A stretch of DNA of 64,000 nucleotides from the NCBI RefSeq assembly GCF_003353175.1, contig NZ_QHKS01000034.1, positions 1 through 64,000 of the forward strand, written 5' to 3'. The first letter of the stretch is position 1; every line of letters begins with the position of its first letter. The stretch comes from Paraburkholderia lacunae (GTDB lineage: Bacteria; Pseudomonadota; Gammaproteobacteria; Burkholderiales; Burkholderiaceae). Shown here in pieces: positions 8,708-18,087 of this stretch. Under the pieces are notes generated by a model. The model saw nothing but the letters and a program-made list of their open reading frames with translations. It searched no databases and was not told the DNA's origin. The position numbers and the translations under genes were made by a program.

Positions 8708-9346
8708 TCAATGTTGCGCCTCGTTGATGCTGGCCTCCAGGGGGCAACCCATGCTCTGCGAGCGAACCCAATGTCGCGCGTCGGTATCGATCCGGGCAGC
8801 GAGCGTTGCGATCACGCGCTGTTGCGCCGTAACCATCCCGGAGTAGCCGCCATCAGCGGGCTCGTCGAAATGACCTGAGCATAGTAACCGGCTGTTTGTG
8901 AAGTCGTTCGCGAAACCCAAGCTCCAGTTGGCGTCCAGCTGAACTCGCTGCCCGGGCCATGCATCGAACCGACGAATCTGCAGCTTGATCCTCAGAAGTG
9001 GCTTGCCGGAAGGCTGAGGCAGGCCCGCTATGTTCTGCGTGCCGAGCCGCTGAGTCAGCTCTGCAGATAGCGCACCGCGCACCTCGTCACCGAATGGACT
9101 TGCCCAGCGTTCGCCGTCGAGCACAGCTACGCCATTCGTGCCCTGTCGCACGACCAGTTGCACCTGATCGAGGTTGGAGGGAATGCCCACGGGCATAACC
9201 TCGATCAGAAAGTCGACAGGCTGCTGCGGCGGCGACGCCGTACTAGGCGACGGCGCAAGTAGCGTGTGGTAGTGGACGGGTTCGGAAGCGCAGGCAACGA
9301 GACTGAGTAGCAGCGCAACCGGGCCTAGGCGGAGGAGGGCATTCAT
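8708..9346 (-). CDS. pqiC: PqiC-like outer-membrane lipoprotein
   Basis: 212 aa. A lipobox (LLSLVAC) is followed by a domain of the ABC-type transport auxiliary lipoprotein family (PqiC/YmbA): HYHTLLAPSP near the N-terminus, a central IEVMPVGIPSNLDQVQLVVR and an RWASPFGDEVRGALSAEL block. In E. coli PqiC forms an outer-membrane ring that docks on the tip of the PqiB tunnel and is thought to help lipids cross the envelope. The ATG is 1 bp after the pqiB stop, so the two are coupled. It is the last gene of the RND-Pqi operon. Confidence 0.88.
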   Translation of the reverse strand: MNALLRLGPVALLLSLVACASEPVHYHTLLAPSPSTASPPQQPVDFLIEVMPVGIPSNLDQVQLVVRQGTNGVAVLDGERWASPFGDEVRGALSAELTQRLGTQNIAGLPQPSGKPLLRIKLQIRRFDAWPGQRVQLDANWSLGFANDFTNSRLLCSGHFDEPADGGYSGMVTAQQRVIATLAARIDTDARHWVRSQSMGCPLEASINEAQH

Positions 9347-9347
9347 G

Positions 9348-10994
9348 TCAGTTTCCGGTTGCGGCAGGATTGGCGTTCGAGGTGGGATGCGAATCGCTCG
9401 ACATTCCGCGCAGTAGCGCTTCGGGATGACGGCTGAGCAGGTCAATGAGTGTGCGCAGCGAACCGGCGGTACGCTGCACCTCCTGCAATGACTGTTGAAG
9501 GTTCTGCTGCAATGGCGCATCGGCGGCGAACGTGCTTTGCACCGCTCCAAGCGCCTGGTTCGTTTGCTGCAGGGTTTGCGTTGCGGCTGGCAAGATCTGG
9601 CCATTGACCTGCCGTAGTGTCTCGTGCAAATCCGCTAATGAAGCGTCGACGCGCTCGCCGATGGAGTCCAGCGGCATTTTCTCGATCTTGGCGACTATGC
9701 TGGCGATTTGTTCCTGCATGTGGTCGAAGCTTCCGCTAACGGTGGGAAGCGTTAGGGGGCGCGCATGAATGTCAAAGGCGACTGCTGACGCGTTGGGCAC
9801 GAATTCGAGCGAGATGTAGAGCTGACCGGTGAGCAGGTTTCCTGAGCGTGCCTGAGCCCGCAAGCCGTGTTGGACCATGCTGGCAAGGAACTGGGCCGCC
9901 TGCTGCCCGGAATCGCCCCCGTACTTCGGCAACTGCTCGAGCACGTTCCCCACGCGGCTCGGATACACCAAGATGCCGACGATCGACGGGAACCGATGTT
10001 TGGCGGCGTCGTAATCGAGCGAGATCGATACCACCTGGCCGATGTTGAGTCCGGAGAATTCCACGGGCGCGCCCACCGCGAGGCCACGTAGGGACTGTTC
10101 GAAGCGCAACTGTATGTACTGGCCCGGACCGTCTGGCGGAGCCATCGCGGTCTGTTCGTCTTTTGCCAGCTCGAAGTGTGTCTGGGCCGGGGCGCGGTCC
10201 TGTCTGCTGCCGAGTGGTGTGGCGAAAGCGATGCCGCCCGCCATGACAGTGGCCATCGACTGGGTGTTGAGCTTCAGGCCATCGGCGCCTAGCGAAACGT
10301 CGACACCGCTGGCGTTCCAGAAACGCGTGCCTATCGTGACGAAGCGGTCGTACGGCGAATCGACGAAGACTTGAAGCTCGATACCGCGACCATCGGCTCC
10401 TAGCCGATAGGAGGCGACGCGACCTACCTGGATGCGGCGATAGTAGACGGGGGAGCCAATATCGAGGGAGCCGAGATCATCGGCGTGGATCATGAAGCTT
10501 TTGCCGGGCATCCCGTTAATGACCGTCGGCGGGGTCTCAAGCCCCGTGAAGACCCGAGAGGATTGCTGTGAGGTACCTTTGTCCACACCAATGTAGGCGC
10601 CAGACAGCAGCGTATCGATGCCCGACACGCCGCCGAGGCCGATGCGGGGGCGTACCACCCAGAACCGCGTATCAGCGCGCGCTACGTTTTCAGCGCTTTT
10701 GTTCAGAGACACGGCCGCGACCACATGCGAACCGTCCTCGCTCAGAGTAATGGAGGACACCGTTCCAATCGACACGTCTTTGTACTTCACTGGCGTTTTG
10801 CCGGCTTCGAGGCCTGTCGCAGTCTGGAAGGAGACGGATATCGTCGGCCCCGTCGACAGCCACGTATGGAGCAGCAGCGAGAATCCGATCAGCGTCGCGA
10901 TCGTCGGCACCAGCCAGACGAGGGAAATGTGTTGTCGACGCCGGATTACAACAGGGAGGCCCGGCTCGGGTTTTTGCTCACGGATGTCGCTCAT
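9348..10994 (-). CDS. pqiB: PqiB-like MCE-domain protein
   Basis: 548 aa, the normal PqiB length. An N-terminal cytoplasmic tail and one membrane segment (~residues 25-44) are followed by three MCE domains; the first has the typical TGLEAGKTPVKYKDVSIGTV, the second IGSPVYYRRIQVGRVA, the third VGAPVEFSGLNIGQVV. A long helical C-terminus (LHETLRQVNGQ, then repeated TQTLQQTNQAL) would form the coiled-coil needle. PqiB builds a periplasmic lipid-transfer tunnel from the inner membrane to the outer membrane. Its ATG overlaps the upstream stop as ATGA. Confidence 0.92.
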   Translation of the reverse strand: MSDIREQKPEPGLPVVIRRRQHISLVWLVPTIATLIGFSLLLHTWLSTGPTISVSFQTATGLEAGKTPVKYKDVSIGTVSSITLSEDGSHVVAAVSLNKSAENVARADTRFWVVRPRIGLGGVSGIDTLLSGAYIGVDKGTSQQSSRVFTGLETPPTVINGMPGKSFMIHADDLGSLDIGSPVYYRRIQVGRVASYRLGADGRGIELQVFVDSPYDRFVTIGTRFWNASGVDVSLGADGLKLNTQSMATVMAGGIAFATPLGSRQDRAPAQTHFELAKDEQTAMAPPDGPGQYIQLRFEQSLRGLAVGAPVEFSGLNIGQVVSISLDYDAAKHRFPSIVGILVYPSRVGNVLEQLPKYGGDSGQQAAQFLASMVQHGLRAQARSGNLLTGQLYISLEFVPNASAVAFDIHARPLTLPTVSGSFDHMQEQIASIVAKIEKMPLDSIGERVDASLADLHETLRQVNGQILPAATQTLQQTNQALGAVQSTFAADAPLQQNLQQSLQEVQRTAGSLRTLIDLLSRHPEALLRGMSSDSHPTSNANPAATGN

Positions 10995-11614
10995 GTTTTC
11001 TCGCCGTCCCAAGTCAAACGGGGATCGAATTGCATGGCTGAAAGCATGGTCAGGATCACCATGCCGCCGAAGAAGAGAATGCCTGGGCGCGGCTCGACGG
11101 TGGCCAGCCCCTGAAACCTGACCAGCGCGGTGACGATTGCGACCACGAGCACGTCGAGCATCGACCAGTAGCCGATCAGCTCGACCATGCGATAGAGCCT
11201 GGCGCGCTCGCGGCGTGCCCAGCGGCTGCCGCGCCGGGCGGCGAGAAGCAGCAGGCCGAGGATCAGGAACTTCGCGCAGGGCACGGCTACGCTGGCGATG
11301 AAGATCACGAGCGCGATCCCGTAGGAGCCGGACCTCCAGAACGCGAAGACGCCTTGCAGTATGGTGCTGTCGCTACCATTGCCCAGCTTGGCCGTGAACA
11401 TCACTGGCATTACGTTGGCGGGGACGTAGAAGATAATTCCCGCCAGCAGGAAGGCGAAGGCGCGCGCGATGCTGTCGGGCCGCCGGCGATGCAACCTGGC
11501 GTAGCAGCGAGGACACCGTGTCTGTCCGCTGCCGTCGGCCAAGGCTTCGCAAACCAGACTGCATACATGACAGCCAAGCACGCCAAGTTCATGTGCACGG
11601 GGGCGTGGACTCAT
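10991..11614 (-). CDS. pqiA: PqiA-like protein, second half gene
   Basis: 207 aa. A rubredoxin-like zinc ribbon at the N-terminus (CHVCSLVC and CPRCYARL) is followed by four membrane segments of the PqiA domain (VPANVMPVM, then FLILGLLLLAA and YWSMLDVLVVAIVTAL). In E. coli a single PqiA carries two such units; here they are two separate, overlapping genes. The ATG overlaps the stop of the first unit as ATGA. PqiA is the inner-membrane partner of PqiB and probably feeds lipids to it. Confidence 0.88.
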   Translation of the reverse strand: MSPRPRAHELGVLGCHVCSLVCEALADGSGQTRCPRCYARLHRRRPDSIARAFAFLLAGIIFYVPANVMPVMFTAKLGNGSDSTILQGVFAFWRSGSYGIALVIFIASVAVPCAKFLILGLLLLAARRGSRWARRERARLYRMVELIGYWSMLDVLVVAIVTALVRFQGLATVEPRPGILFFGGMVILTMLSAMQFDPRLTWDGEKT

Positions 11615-12231
11615 GCTTGCGTACCGCTGTCTATCAGATCCAGATCCCACAAGTGCCGGACGTCGCGTTGGGTGATCAGCGTGATCAACATCATCAATGC
11701 CGCCATGGCCCAGAGGCCGATGGCCGGCGTGACTTCCATAAAACCGGAGAGCTTGACGACGGATACGAGGACGCCAAGCAACGCAACCTCGATCATGTTC
11801 CACGGCCCCAATGCGACGAGAAGCCTCATCGCGGTAGCGAACCCGGGTGCGCGGCGACCGGCCCGCGCATAGGCCAGCGTCCATCCGAGGAGCGCGATCT
11901 GCAAAAGAGGCACTACGATCACGGACATCGCTATCGGCACTGCGATGGGCGCTGCCGCGCTGTGCGCGAGCGCCGCGGCAGACTGCCAGAGAGTCGCTTC
12001 ATTATGCTGGCTGCGCAATCCGATGCGAATGACCGGACAAACATTGGCGATCAGGTAGACGATGGCCGCAGCTACAGTCAGGGCCAACCAGCGATCGACG
12101 TCAAGACGGATTGCGCCATGTAACGTGGCGTGGCATTCGTCGCAGCGCGCCGTTTCGCCTCGTGCCAGGGAAGGGCGTCGGTAGACCGTGTCGCATCCGT
12201 TGCAAACGATCAGGTCGGAATAAGTCTTCAT
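11611..12231 (-). CDS. pqiA: PqiA-like protein, first half gene
   Basis: 206 aa with the same plan as the next gene: zinc ribbon CNGC and CDECHATL, then four membrane segments (IANVCPVIRIG, a long hydrophobic helix, GPWNMIEVALLGVLVSVVK and a final helix). It corresponds to the N-terminal unit of E. coli PqiA. Its start codon overlaps the stop of the RND pump gene as TAATG, which ties the lipid-transport genes translationally to the efflux pump. Confidence 0.88.
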   Translation of the reverse strand: MKTYSDLIVCNGCDTVYRRPSLARGETARCDECHATLHGAIRLDVDRWLALTVAAAIVYLIANVCPVIRIGLRSQHNEATLWQSAAALAHSAAAPIAVPIAMSVIVVPLLQIALLGWTLAYARAGRRAPGFATAMRLLVALGPWNMIEVALLGVLVSVVKLSGFMEVTPAIGLWAMAALMMLITLITQRDVRHLWDLDLIDSGTQA

Positions 12232-15200
12232 TAGGATGCCGCGTCCTTCGCCAGACCGGCGTGCTCCACGCTGGGCGTGCGGCTGAACCGGCGGCGCAGC
12301 CATTGTTCCAGATCATCCACATAGGTAAACATCACCGGAATCACAATCAGGCTCAGGAACGTGGAAGCGAGCAAGCCCCCGATCACCACGATTGCCATCG
12401 GTTGGCGGAAGCTGGGCTCCGCCCCCAGGCCAAGCGCGTTGGGCAGCATGCCCGCTCCCATCGCGATAGTCGTCATCAAAATCGGCCGAGCCCGCTTGTG
12501 GCAGGCGTCCATCAATGCTTCCAGCCGGCTCATGCCGCGCTCGCGCCGTGCAATCACGGCGTACTCGACCAGCAGGATCGAATTCTTGGTCACGATGCCC
12601 ATCAGCATCAGCAGGCCGATCAGCGCCGGCATGGAAAAGCTCATGCGGGTAGCCAGCAGCGAGAACATCGCTCCGCCGATCGATAGCGGCAACGCGCAAA
12701 GGATGGTGACCGGCTGCAGGAAATCGTGAAACAGGAGTACGAGGACCGCGTATACGCAGAAGATGCCGATTGCCATGGCAAGGCCAAAGCTTCCGAACAA
12801 CTCGCCCATGCGCTCGACTTCGCCTTGCTGAACCTGATGGACGCCGGGCGGCAGATGCTGAAGCGCCGGCAAGTGCTGTGCTTCGTTGTTGACCTCACCG
12901 AGCGTGCGTCCGTTGAGTTCGACGGACAATGCGATGTTGCGATCCCGGTCCATACGGTCGATCTGCGAAGGGCCGCTTCCGATAGAGAGCGAGCCGACCG
13001 AAGCCAATGTGACGCTCCCATGGCTGCCTGCCACGCGCAGTTGACCAATGGCATCCAGATCCTGCCGCAACGCGGGATCGAGACGGGCACGTATGGCGAT
13101 CTGGCGTCCGGGAAGGTTCAGCTTGGGCAGCGTCGTGGAGTAGTCGCCGTAGGTACCGATGCGAACGGCGTTCGCAGCAGCCTCGGCCGTCACGCCCAAG
13201 GCGGCAGCCCGCGCGGGGTCGATGTGGAACTGCACTTCAGGGCGTTGCAGTGCTGCGCTGGACGTGACGTTGCCAATGCCATGCAGCGTTCGCAACTGCT
13301 TTTCCAGTTCGGACGCTGCGGCCTCCAGCGAAACCGCATCGCTGCCGGCCAGCGTGATCTGAAGCTTCTCGCCGTTGCCGCCGTTATTCACCGACACCCG
13401 CACACCCGGCAACTCGCGCAACTGCGCGCGAATCGCGTCCTCCACCACCGGCTGCTTTCGCCTGCGTTCGCCGCGCGGAACCAGATCGACGATGAGTGTC
13501 GAACTGCGCGCGTCGGGTGTGCTGCTGGCGCCCTCGAGCGGATCGCCGCCGCCGCTAGCGCGACCCACGGAGGCAAAGACGCTTTCTACCTCGGGCACTC
13601 GACGGATCAGCGCTTCAGCCTGAAGCACGGTGGTTCGACTCGATTCCAGCGTGCTGCCAGGCGCCAGTTCGAGCTTGACCTGCGTTTGCGATTTGTCTTG
13701 TAGCGGAAGGAAGCCGGTCTTCAACGCGGCGATCGCCGCGAAGGAGATCAGCAGGAACACACCGACAGCCGTCATCGTACGGCGTCGCCTGTCGAGGCAT
13801 GTACGGACCCAGCGCAGATAGCGGGTCATCAGCGGACTGTCGTGCCCGGCATGACTGGCAGCCTTCATCAGGTAAGCGGCCATCATTGGCGTGAGCAATC
13901 GGGCGACCAGCAGTGACATCAACACAGCCACCGACGCGGTCACCCCGAACTGACGGAAAATCAGCCCAGGTATGCCTGCCATGAACGCCGTCGGCAGGAA
14001 CACTGCCACGAGCGTAAACGTGGTGGCGATCACGGCCAGGCCGATCTCGTCGGCCGCTTCCATCGCGGCCTGGAAAGGGGACTTGCCCATGCGCAAATGC
14101 CGCTCGATGTTTTCGATTTCGACGATCGCGTCGTCGACGAGTATCCCGACCACAAGCGAAAGAGCGAGCAGGGTAATCGTGTTCAGTGAATAGCCGGCCA
14201 GGTACATGAAGCCAAACGTCGGGATGATCGACAATGGCAGTGCCGCTGCGGAAACCAGTGTGGCCCGGCCATCCCGCAAGAACCACCAGACCACCACGAT
14301 GGCGAGCAGTGCTCCCTCGATCAGCATGCTCATCGAGCCTTCATAGTTGTCTTCGACGGGCGTGACAGTATTGCTTGCCTCAACCAGACGCACCTGCGGA
14401 TGCGCGGCGGTAAAGGCGGTTACGGCACGGCGCGCATCGTGCAGCATGGTCACGTCCGAATTGCCCTTTGCACGCGTGATTTGCACGCCGATGATCGGCT
14501 TGCCGTTCCGGTATGCGTAAGTCGTGCGCTCCGCGGCGCCGTCGGAGACGAGGGCGATCTGATCGAGGCGCACACGCCGGCCATCGCCGGTGGCAATGGT
14601 CAGTGCTGCCACGTCTTGTACAGAACCCACGCCGATCAGGGTGCGTGACGATTGCCGCTCGCCGCCGATATCGCCCTGGCCCCCCGAGCGGTCACGCTGC
14701 ATGGCCTTGATCTGATTCGAGACGGTTTCTGCCGTCAAGCCGAGGCCAGACATCAGTGCCGGGTTCAGCTCGACACGCACTTCGCGGTCGATGCCGCCAA
14801 TCCGCTCGACCTTCGAAACCCCCTTCACGGAGAGCAGTGCCTTGGTCAGATCGTTGTCGACGAACCAGGACAGGTCCTGCTCATCGAGCACCGCAGAACT
14901 GGCCGTGTAGGTGAGGAGCGGGGCGCCCGCAGCGTCAACTTTCGACACGGTGGGGGCCACCATCTCGCCCGGCAACTCGGCACGCGCGCTGTCCACGGCG
15001 TTGCGCACCTCGCTGAGCGCGGCCTGCGGGTCTTTTTCCAGCTTGAAGGTGACGCTGATGCTTACCGCGCCGTCGGTAATCTTCGTCGTGATGTGGTCCA
15101 GTTTCGACAGCGAGGTCAGTTTGTCTTCGATCTTGCGGGCCACCTCGGTTTCCAATTGGGACGGAGCCGCGCCCTCTAGCAATGCGGAGATGTTGATGGT

Positions 15201-15329
15201 CGGCAGATCCATCTCCGGAAAATCCTGCACCTGCAGCTTGTGAAAGCCGACCAGTCCGAAGACAGTCAGCAGAATGAAGCACAGCACCGCTGGGACGGGA
15301 TTGCGGATCGACCAGGAGGAAATGTTCAC
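12231..15329 (-). CDS. RND-family efflux pump, inner-membrane subunit
   Basis: 1032 aa, the full length of an HAE1/AcrB-type or MdtB-type pump. The start is GTG 15329, giving MNISSWSIRNPVPAVL, the usual RND opening. TM4 carries the proton-relay pair in LVVGILVDDAIVEIENI; a PAFMAGIPG-like segment follows, and the C-terminal half contains MGIVTKNSILLVEYA. The porter region shows FPEMDLPTINISALLEG, as in MdtB/MdtC-type and other proteobacterial multidrug or metal-independent pumps. It works with the membrane-fusion protein and outer-membrane factor encoded just upstream. GTG overlaps the previous stop as GTGA; the TAA overlaps the pqiA start. Confidence 0.93.
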   Translation of the reverse strand: MNISSWSIRNPVPAVLCFILLTVFGLVGFHKLQVQDFPEMDLPTINISALLEGAAPSQLETEVARKIEDKLTSLSKLDHITTKITDGAVSISVTFKLEKDPQAALSEVRNAVDSARAELPGEMVAPTVSKVDAAGAPLLTYTASSAVLDEQDLSWFVDNDLTKALLSVKGVSKVERIGGIDREVRVELNPALMSGLGLTAETVSNQIKAMQRDRSGGQGDIGGERQSSRTLIGVGSVQDVAALTIATGDGRRVRLDQIALVSDGAAERTTYAYRNGKPIIGVQITRAKGNSDVTMLHDARRAVTAFTAAHPQVRLVEASNTVTPVEDNYEGSMSMLIEGALLAIVVVWWFLRDGRATLVSAAALPLSIIPTFGFMYLAGYSLNTITLLALSLVVGILVDDAIVEIENIERHLRMGKSPFQAAMEAADEIGLAVIATTFTLVAVFLPTAFMAGIPGLIFRQFGVTASVAVLMSLLVARLLTPMMAAYLMKAASHAGHDSPLMTRYLRWVRTCLDRRRRTMTAVGVFLLISFAAIAALKTGFLPLQDKSQTQVKLELAPGSTLESSRTTVLQAEALIRRVPEVESVFASVGRASGGGDPLEGASSTPDARSSTLIVDLVPRGERRRKQPVVEDAIRAQLRELPGVRVSVNNGGNGEKLQITLAGSDAVSLEAAASELEKQLRTLHGIGNVTSSAALQRPEVQFHIDPARAAALGVTAEAAANAVRIGTYGDYSTTLPKLNLPGRQIAIRARLDPALRQDLDAIGQLRVAGSHGSVTLASVGSLSIGSGPSQIDRMDRDRNIALSVELNGRTLGEVNNEAQHLPALQHLPPGVHQVQQGEVERMGELFGSFGLAMAIGIFCVYAVLVLLFHDFLQPVTILCALPLSIGGAMFSLLATRMSFSMPALIGLLMLMGIVTKNSILLVEYAVIARRERGMSRLEALMDACHKRARPILMTTIAMGAGMLPNALGLGAEPSFRQPMAIVVIGGLLASTFLSLIVIPVMFTYVDDLEQWLRRRFSRTPSVEHAGLAKDAAS

Positions 15330-16468
15330 AGCCCCTCCCCTGTAATGCCGGTTGCCGCGGCCATGCCCGCGAGGCCCTTGTTCTGCACCACCTTCACGAG
15401 CGCACCATCCGACAGGAAGCCGCCGCCGCTGGCCACCACGCGCGTACCGAATTGAAGCCCGGAGATGATTTCGCAGCGGCCGTCGCGGTGGCGTCCCGCT
15501 ATCACGGTGCGGCGTGCGACAGTCGCACCGTCGGGGTTCAGCACGTACACATCGGTGCGGCCGTCGCGCGGCACCAGCGCGGATTCCGGCAACGTCCATA
15601 CCCGTGCCTTTCCCAGTTCGATGTAGCCGCTGGCGAACATGCCGGGTTGGGCGTCATGTCCGCTCAGTGCCACGTAGACGATCGCGCGACCGGTATTCGT
15701 CGATAGCGTGGGCGACACCAGACGCACCTTGCCGTCGACCAGCCTTCCATCCGGCAACGTCGCGCGCGCTGATTGATCCGCACGAATCCGCGGCAACTGC
15801 TGGGCATCGACTTCCGCCTGCCATTCGATTCTCCCTTGGCGAATGAGCCGGAATAGCTCTGTGCCGGCGCCCACCACGTTGCCAAGCAATGCCGAGCGCG
15901 ACGATATGATGCCGTCGTCTACCGCGACGATGCGCGTTTGCGACAGGGCGATACGCCTATTCTGCAAGTCGGCTTCAGCCGAGGCAAGCGCCGCACGATC
16001 AACGATTTCCGTGATGCGGTACTCATCGAGCTTCTGCGCTGATAATGCACCGCTGTCGGCGGCCAGCCTAGAACGCTTCACGTCAGCCTCGGCCTGCTCC
16101 AGGTTGGCGCGTGCCTGCGTTACCGCGGCCTCCTGTTTGCGCAGGTCCGCCGACGCAGTGGCATCGGCAAGCCGCGCGAGCAACTGACCGCGCTTTACCT
16201 CACTGCCTACGTCGGCCAGTAGTTCGGTAATACGCAAGCTGCCTGTCTCGGCGCCGATCACCGCTTCCTGCCAGGCAGCGGTGCTGCCATTGGCCTCAAT
16301 GGTGTCGGGCCATTGCAGGTACTGCGGCTCGACCACACTGACGGTCAGTGCGGCGGGCGGCGTTTGCGTCTCTGCGTGGACTCGAAAACCAGATGTCAGC
16401 CGCCAAGCGGCGACTAAGGCAACGATGATGAAGGCTGCCAATGCGGCCTTGCGGTGAATCAGCTTCAC
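15326..16468 (-). CDS. RND efflux membrane-fusion protein
   Basis: 380 aa. An N-terminal membrane anchor (~10-26), a lipoyl/biotin half-motif (GAETGSLRITELLADVGSEVKRGQLL split around the hairpin), a helical hairpin rich in Ala, Gln and Glu (residues ~95-165), then beta-barrel and membrane-proximal domains. This is a typical AcrA/MdtA-like periplasmic adaptor that links the pump to the outer-membrane factor. Start ATG 16468 overlaps the stop of the upstream gene as ATGA. All neighbours are consistent with one tripartite pump. Confidence 0.92.
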   Translation of the reverse strand: MKLIHRKAALAAFIIVALVAAWRLTSGFRVHAETQTPPAALTVSVVEPQYLQWPDTIEANGSTAAWQEAVIGAETGSLRITELLADVGSEVKRGQLLARLADATASADLRKQEAAVTQARANLEQAEADVKRSRLAADSGALSAQKLDEYRITEIVDRAALASAEADLQNRRIALSQTRIVAVDDGIISSRSALLGNVVGAGTELFRLIRQGRIEWQAEVDAQQLPRIRADQSARATLPDGRLVDGKVRLVSPTLSTNTGRAIVYVALSGHDAQPGMFASGYIELGKARVWTLPESALVPRDGRTDVYVLNPDGATVARRTVIAGRHRDGRCEIISGLQFGTRVVASGGGFLSDGALVKVVQNKGLAGMAAATGITGEGL

Positions 16469-17946
16469 TGTGTAGTTCCTTGCGAGGTGGCGGGTGTAGT
16501 GGGCGTGGGACGGGCAGTCGATATCACGGCGTCGTTGCCCTGCCAGCCACCGCCTAGGGCCTTGTAGAGTGAGATCCAGCTACGGACACGGTCTCGCTGC
16601 AGTTCGATGTACGTAATTTCGGCGCTGGTCAGAGAGCGGCGCGCCTGTTCCAGCGTCAGCAACGTGTCGAAGCCTGCGCGCCAGTTGGTTTCCATGGCAC
16701 TCTCATAGCGGCGGTATTGTTCGGCAGCACGGCGCGCATCGTCGCTGCGGCGCGCGGCTCCGTCCAGGTCGGTGAGCGCCACCTCGACCTCCTTGATCGC
16801 CGTCCGCACCGCACTACGGTAGGCGGCCAGCTGCGCGGCATAGCTGGCCTGTGCCGAATCCACGGCAGCCTTGCGCTTGCCCGCATCGAACAACGGAACC
16901 GACAGGCTCGGCCCGACCGACCAGGCGGACATCGGGGTGGTCAGATTGGTGGCCGAGAGGCCAACCGAGCCTGACAGCGACAGGCTCGGGAAGCGATCTG
17001 CGCGGGCTTGCCCGATCGAGGCATAGGCCGCGGCCAGCGCGCGCTCGGACGATGCCAGATCGGGCCGCTGGCGAACGAGGTCGGCAGGGGCGGTTTGCAC
17101 GCGGAATGCCCCCGGCCGGGGCAGATTGGGCGCTTGTGGCCGGTCGACGACGTCACGCAGTGTCCGCTCGTCGGCACCTGTGAGCGCCACCAGCGACTTG
17201 ATCAGTTCTTCGCAGGTGACGCGCTGCTGCGTGGCCGTTGCGTTGGCGCTGGCCGTGCTGGCTTGCGCAAGGTAGCCGTCAGAGGAAGGCGTCATACCGG
17301 CACCGACGGCCGCAAGCGTTGTTTTTTCGGTTTTCGCGTACGACGCCGCGGACTCTTCATAGGCGTGGGCAAGCCAGCGGCAGGCCCGGTACTGCACGTA
17401 ATCGTCGGCAACCTCGGCGGCCAGCGAAACACGCGCGTCATGCCAGTCGTCGATGCGGGCTTCCAGTTGCGCTTGTGACGATTCGCGCCCTGAGCGCACC
17501 TTGCCGAACAGGTCGAGTTCCCAGGAGGCGTCCAGCGTGCCGCTGCGCGTGGTCGTCAGGCTCGAGGCGACGGTGCTGCCTACATTGACGACGGACTTTT
17601 CCCGCATGACTGACCCGCTGCCTGTTAATGTCGGCCCGGCCTCGGCGTTGCTGGACGCCAGTGTGGCGCGAGCCTCGTTGATGCGGGCCACTGCCTTCGC
17701 GAGCGTCGGGCTGTCGGCTTCGGCCGTGCGGATCAATTCGGAAACCGCTGGGTCGTCGAAGCCGCGCCACCACTCAACAAGGTTCTCCACACTTCCACCG
17801 TGCGGCAGTTCGGCCTGCCAGCCGGTGGCCTCGACGACCCGTGGCGCCTGGTAAGGCGGCTGCAATGCGCAGGCGCACAACGCAAGGCTGCTCGCGATCG
17901 CGGCCAGCCATGCCCGATGGCGACGATTTTGCTCCAATTCATTCAA
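16465..17946 (-). CDS. NodT/OprM-family outer-membrane efflux lipoprotein
   Basis: 493 aa. A lipobox (LALCAC, Cys ~27) precedes LQPPYQAP, the usual NodT-family start. Two OEP domains follow, with WWRGFDDPAVSELIRTA and the pattern SWELDLFGKVRSGRESSQAQ in the first and FPSLSLSGSVGL with SVPLFDAGKRKAAVDSAQ in the second. It forms the trimeric outer-membrane channel of the tripartite pump. First gene of the seven-gene operon; 141 bp upstream it faces the start of the divergent response regulator, a likely regulator of this operon. Confidence 0.92.
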   Translation of the reverse strand: MNELEQNRRHRAWLAAIASSLALCACALQPPYQAPRVVEATGWQAELPHGGSVENLVEWWRGFDDPAVSELIRTAEADSPTLAKAVARINEARATLASSNAEAGPTLTGSGSVMREKSVVNVGSTVASSLTTTRSGTLDASWELDLFGKVRSGRESSQAQLEARIDDWHDARVSLAAEVADDYVQYRACRWLAHAYEESAASYAKTEKTTLAAVGAGMTPSSDGYLAQASTASANATATQQRVTCEELIKSLVALTGADERTLRDVVDRPQAPNLPRPGAFRVQTAPADLVRQRPDLASSERALAAAYASIGQARADRFPSLSLSGSVGLSATNLTTPMSAWSVGPSLSVPLFDAGKRKAAVDSAQASYAAQLAAYRSAVRTAIKEVEVALTDLDGAARRSDDARRAAEQYRRYESAMETNWRAGFDTLLTLEQARRSLTSAEITYIELQRDRVRSWISLYKALGGGWQGNDAVISTARPTPTTPATSQGTTQ

Positions 17947-18087
17947 TGCACGCTCCTTGGCCCGCGCCGGGCCGACGAGCGCTATTGTCCAGAGCGCATG
18001 ATCTAGCGCGGTATGGCCAGGTTAAGTTGCGTAAAATTCGGTGGGAAAGACTTTCTCGTGCAATACCGGCTGCGCCATACTGGCTTC

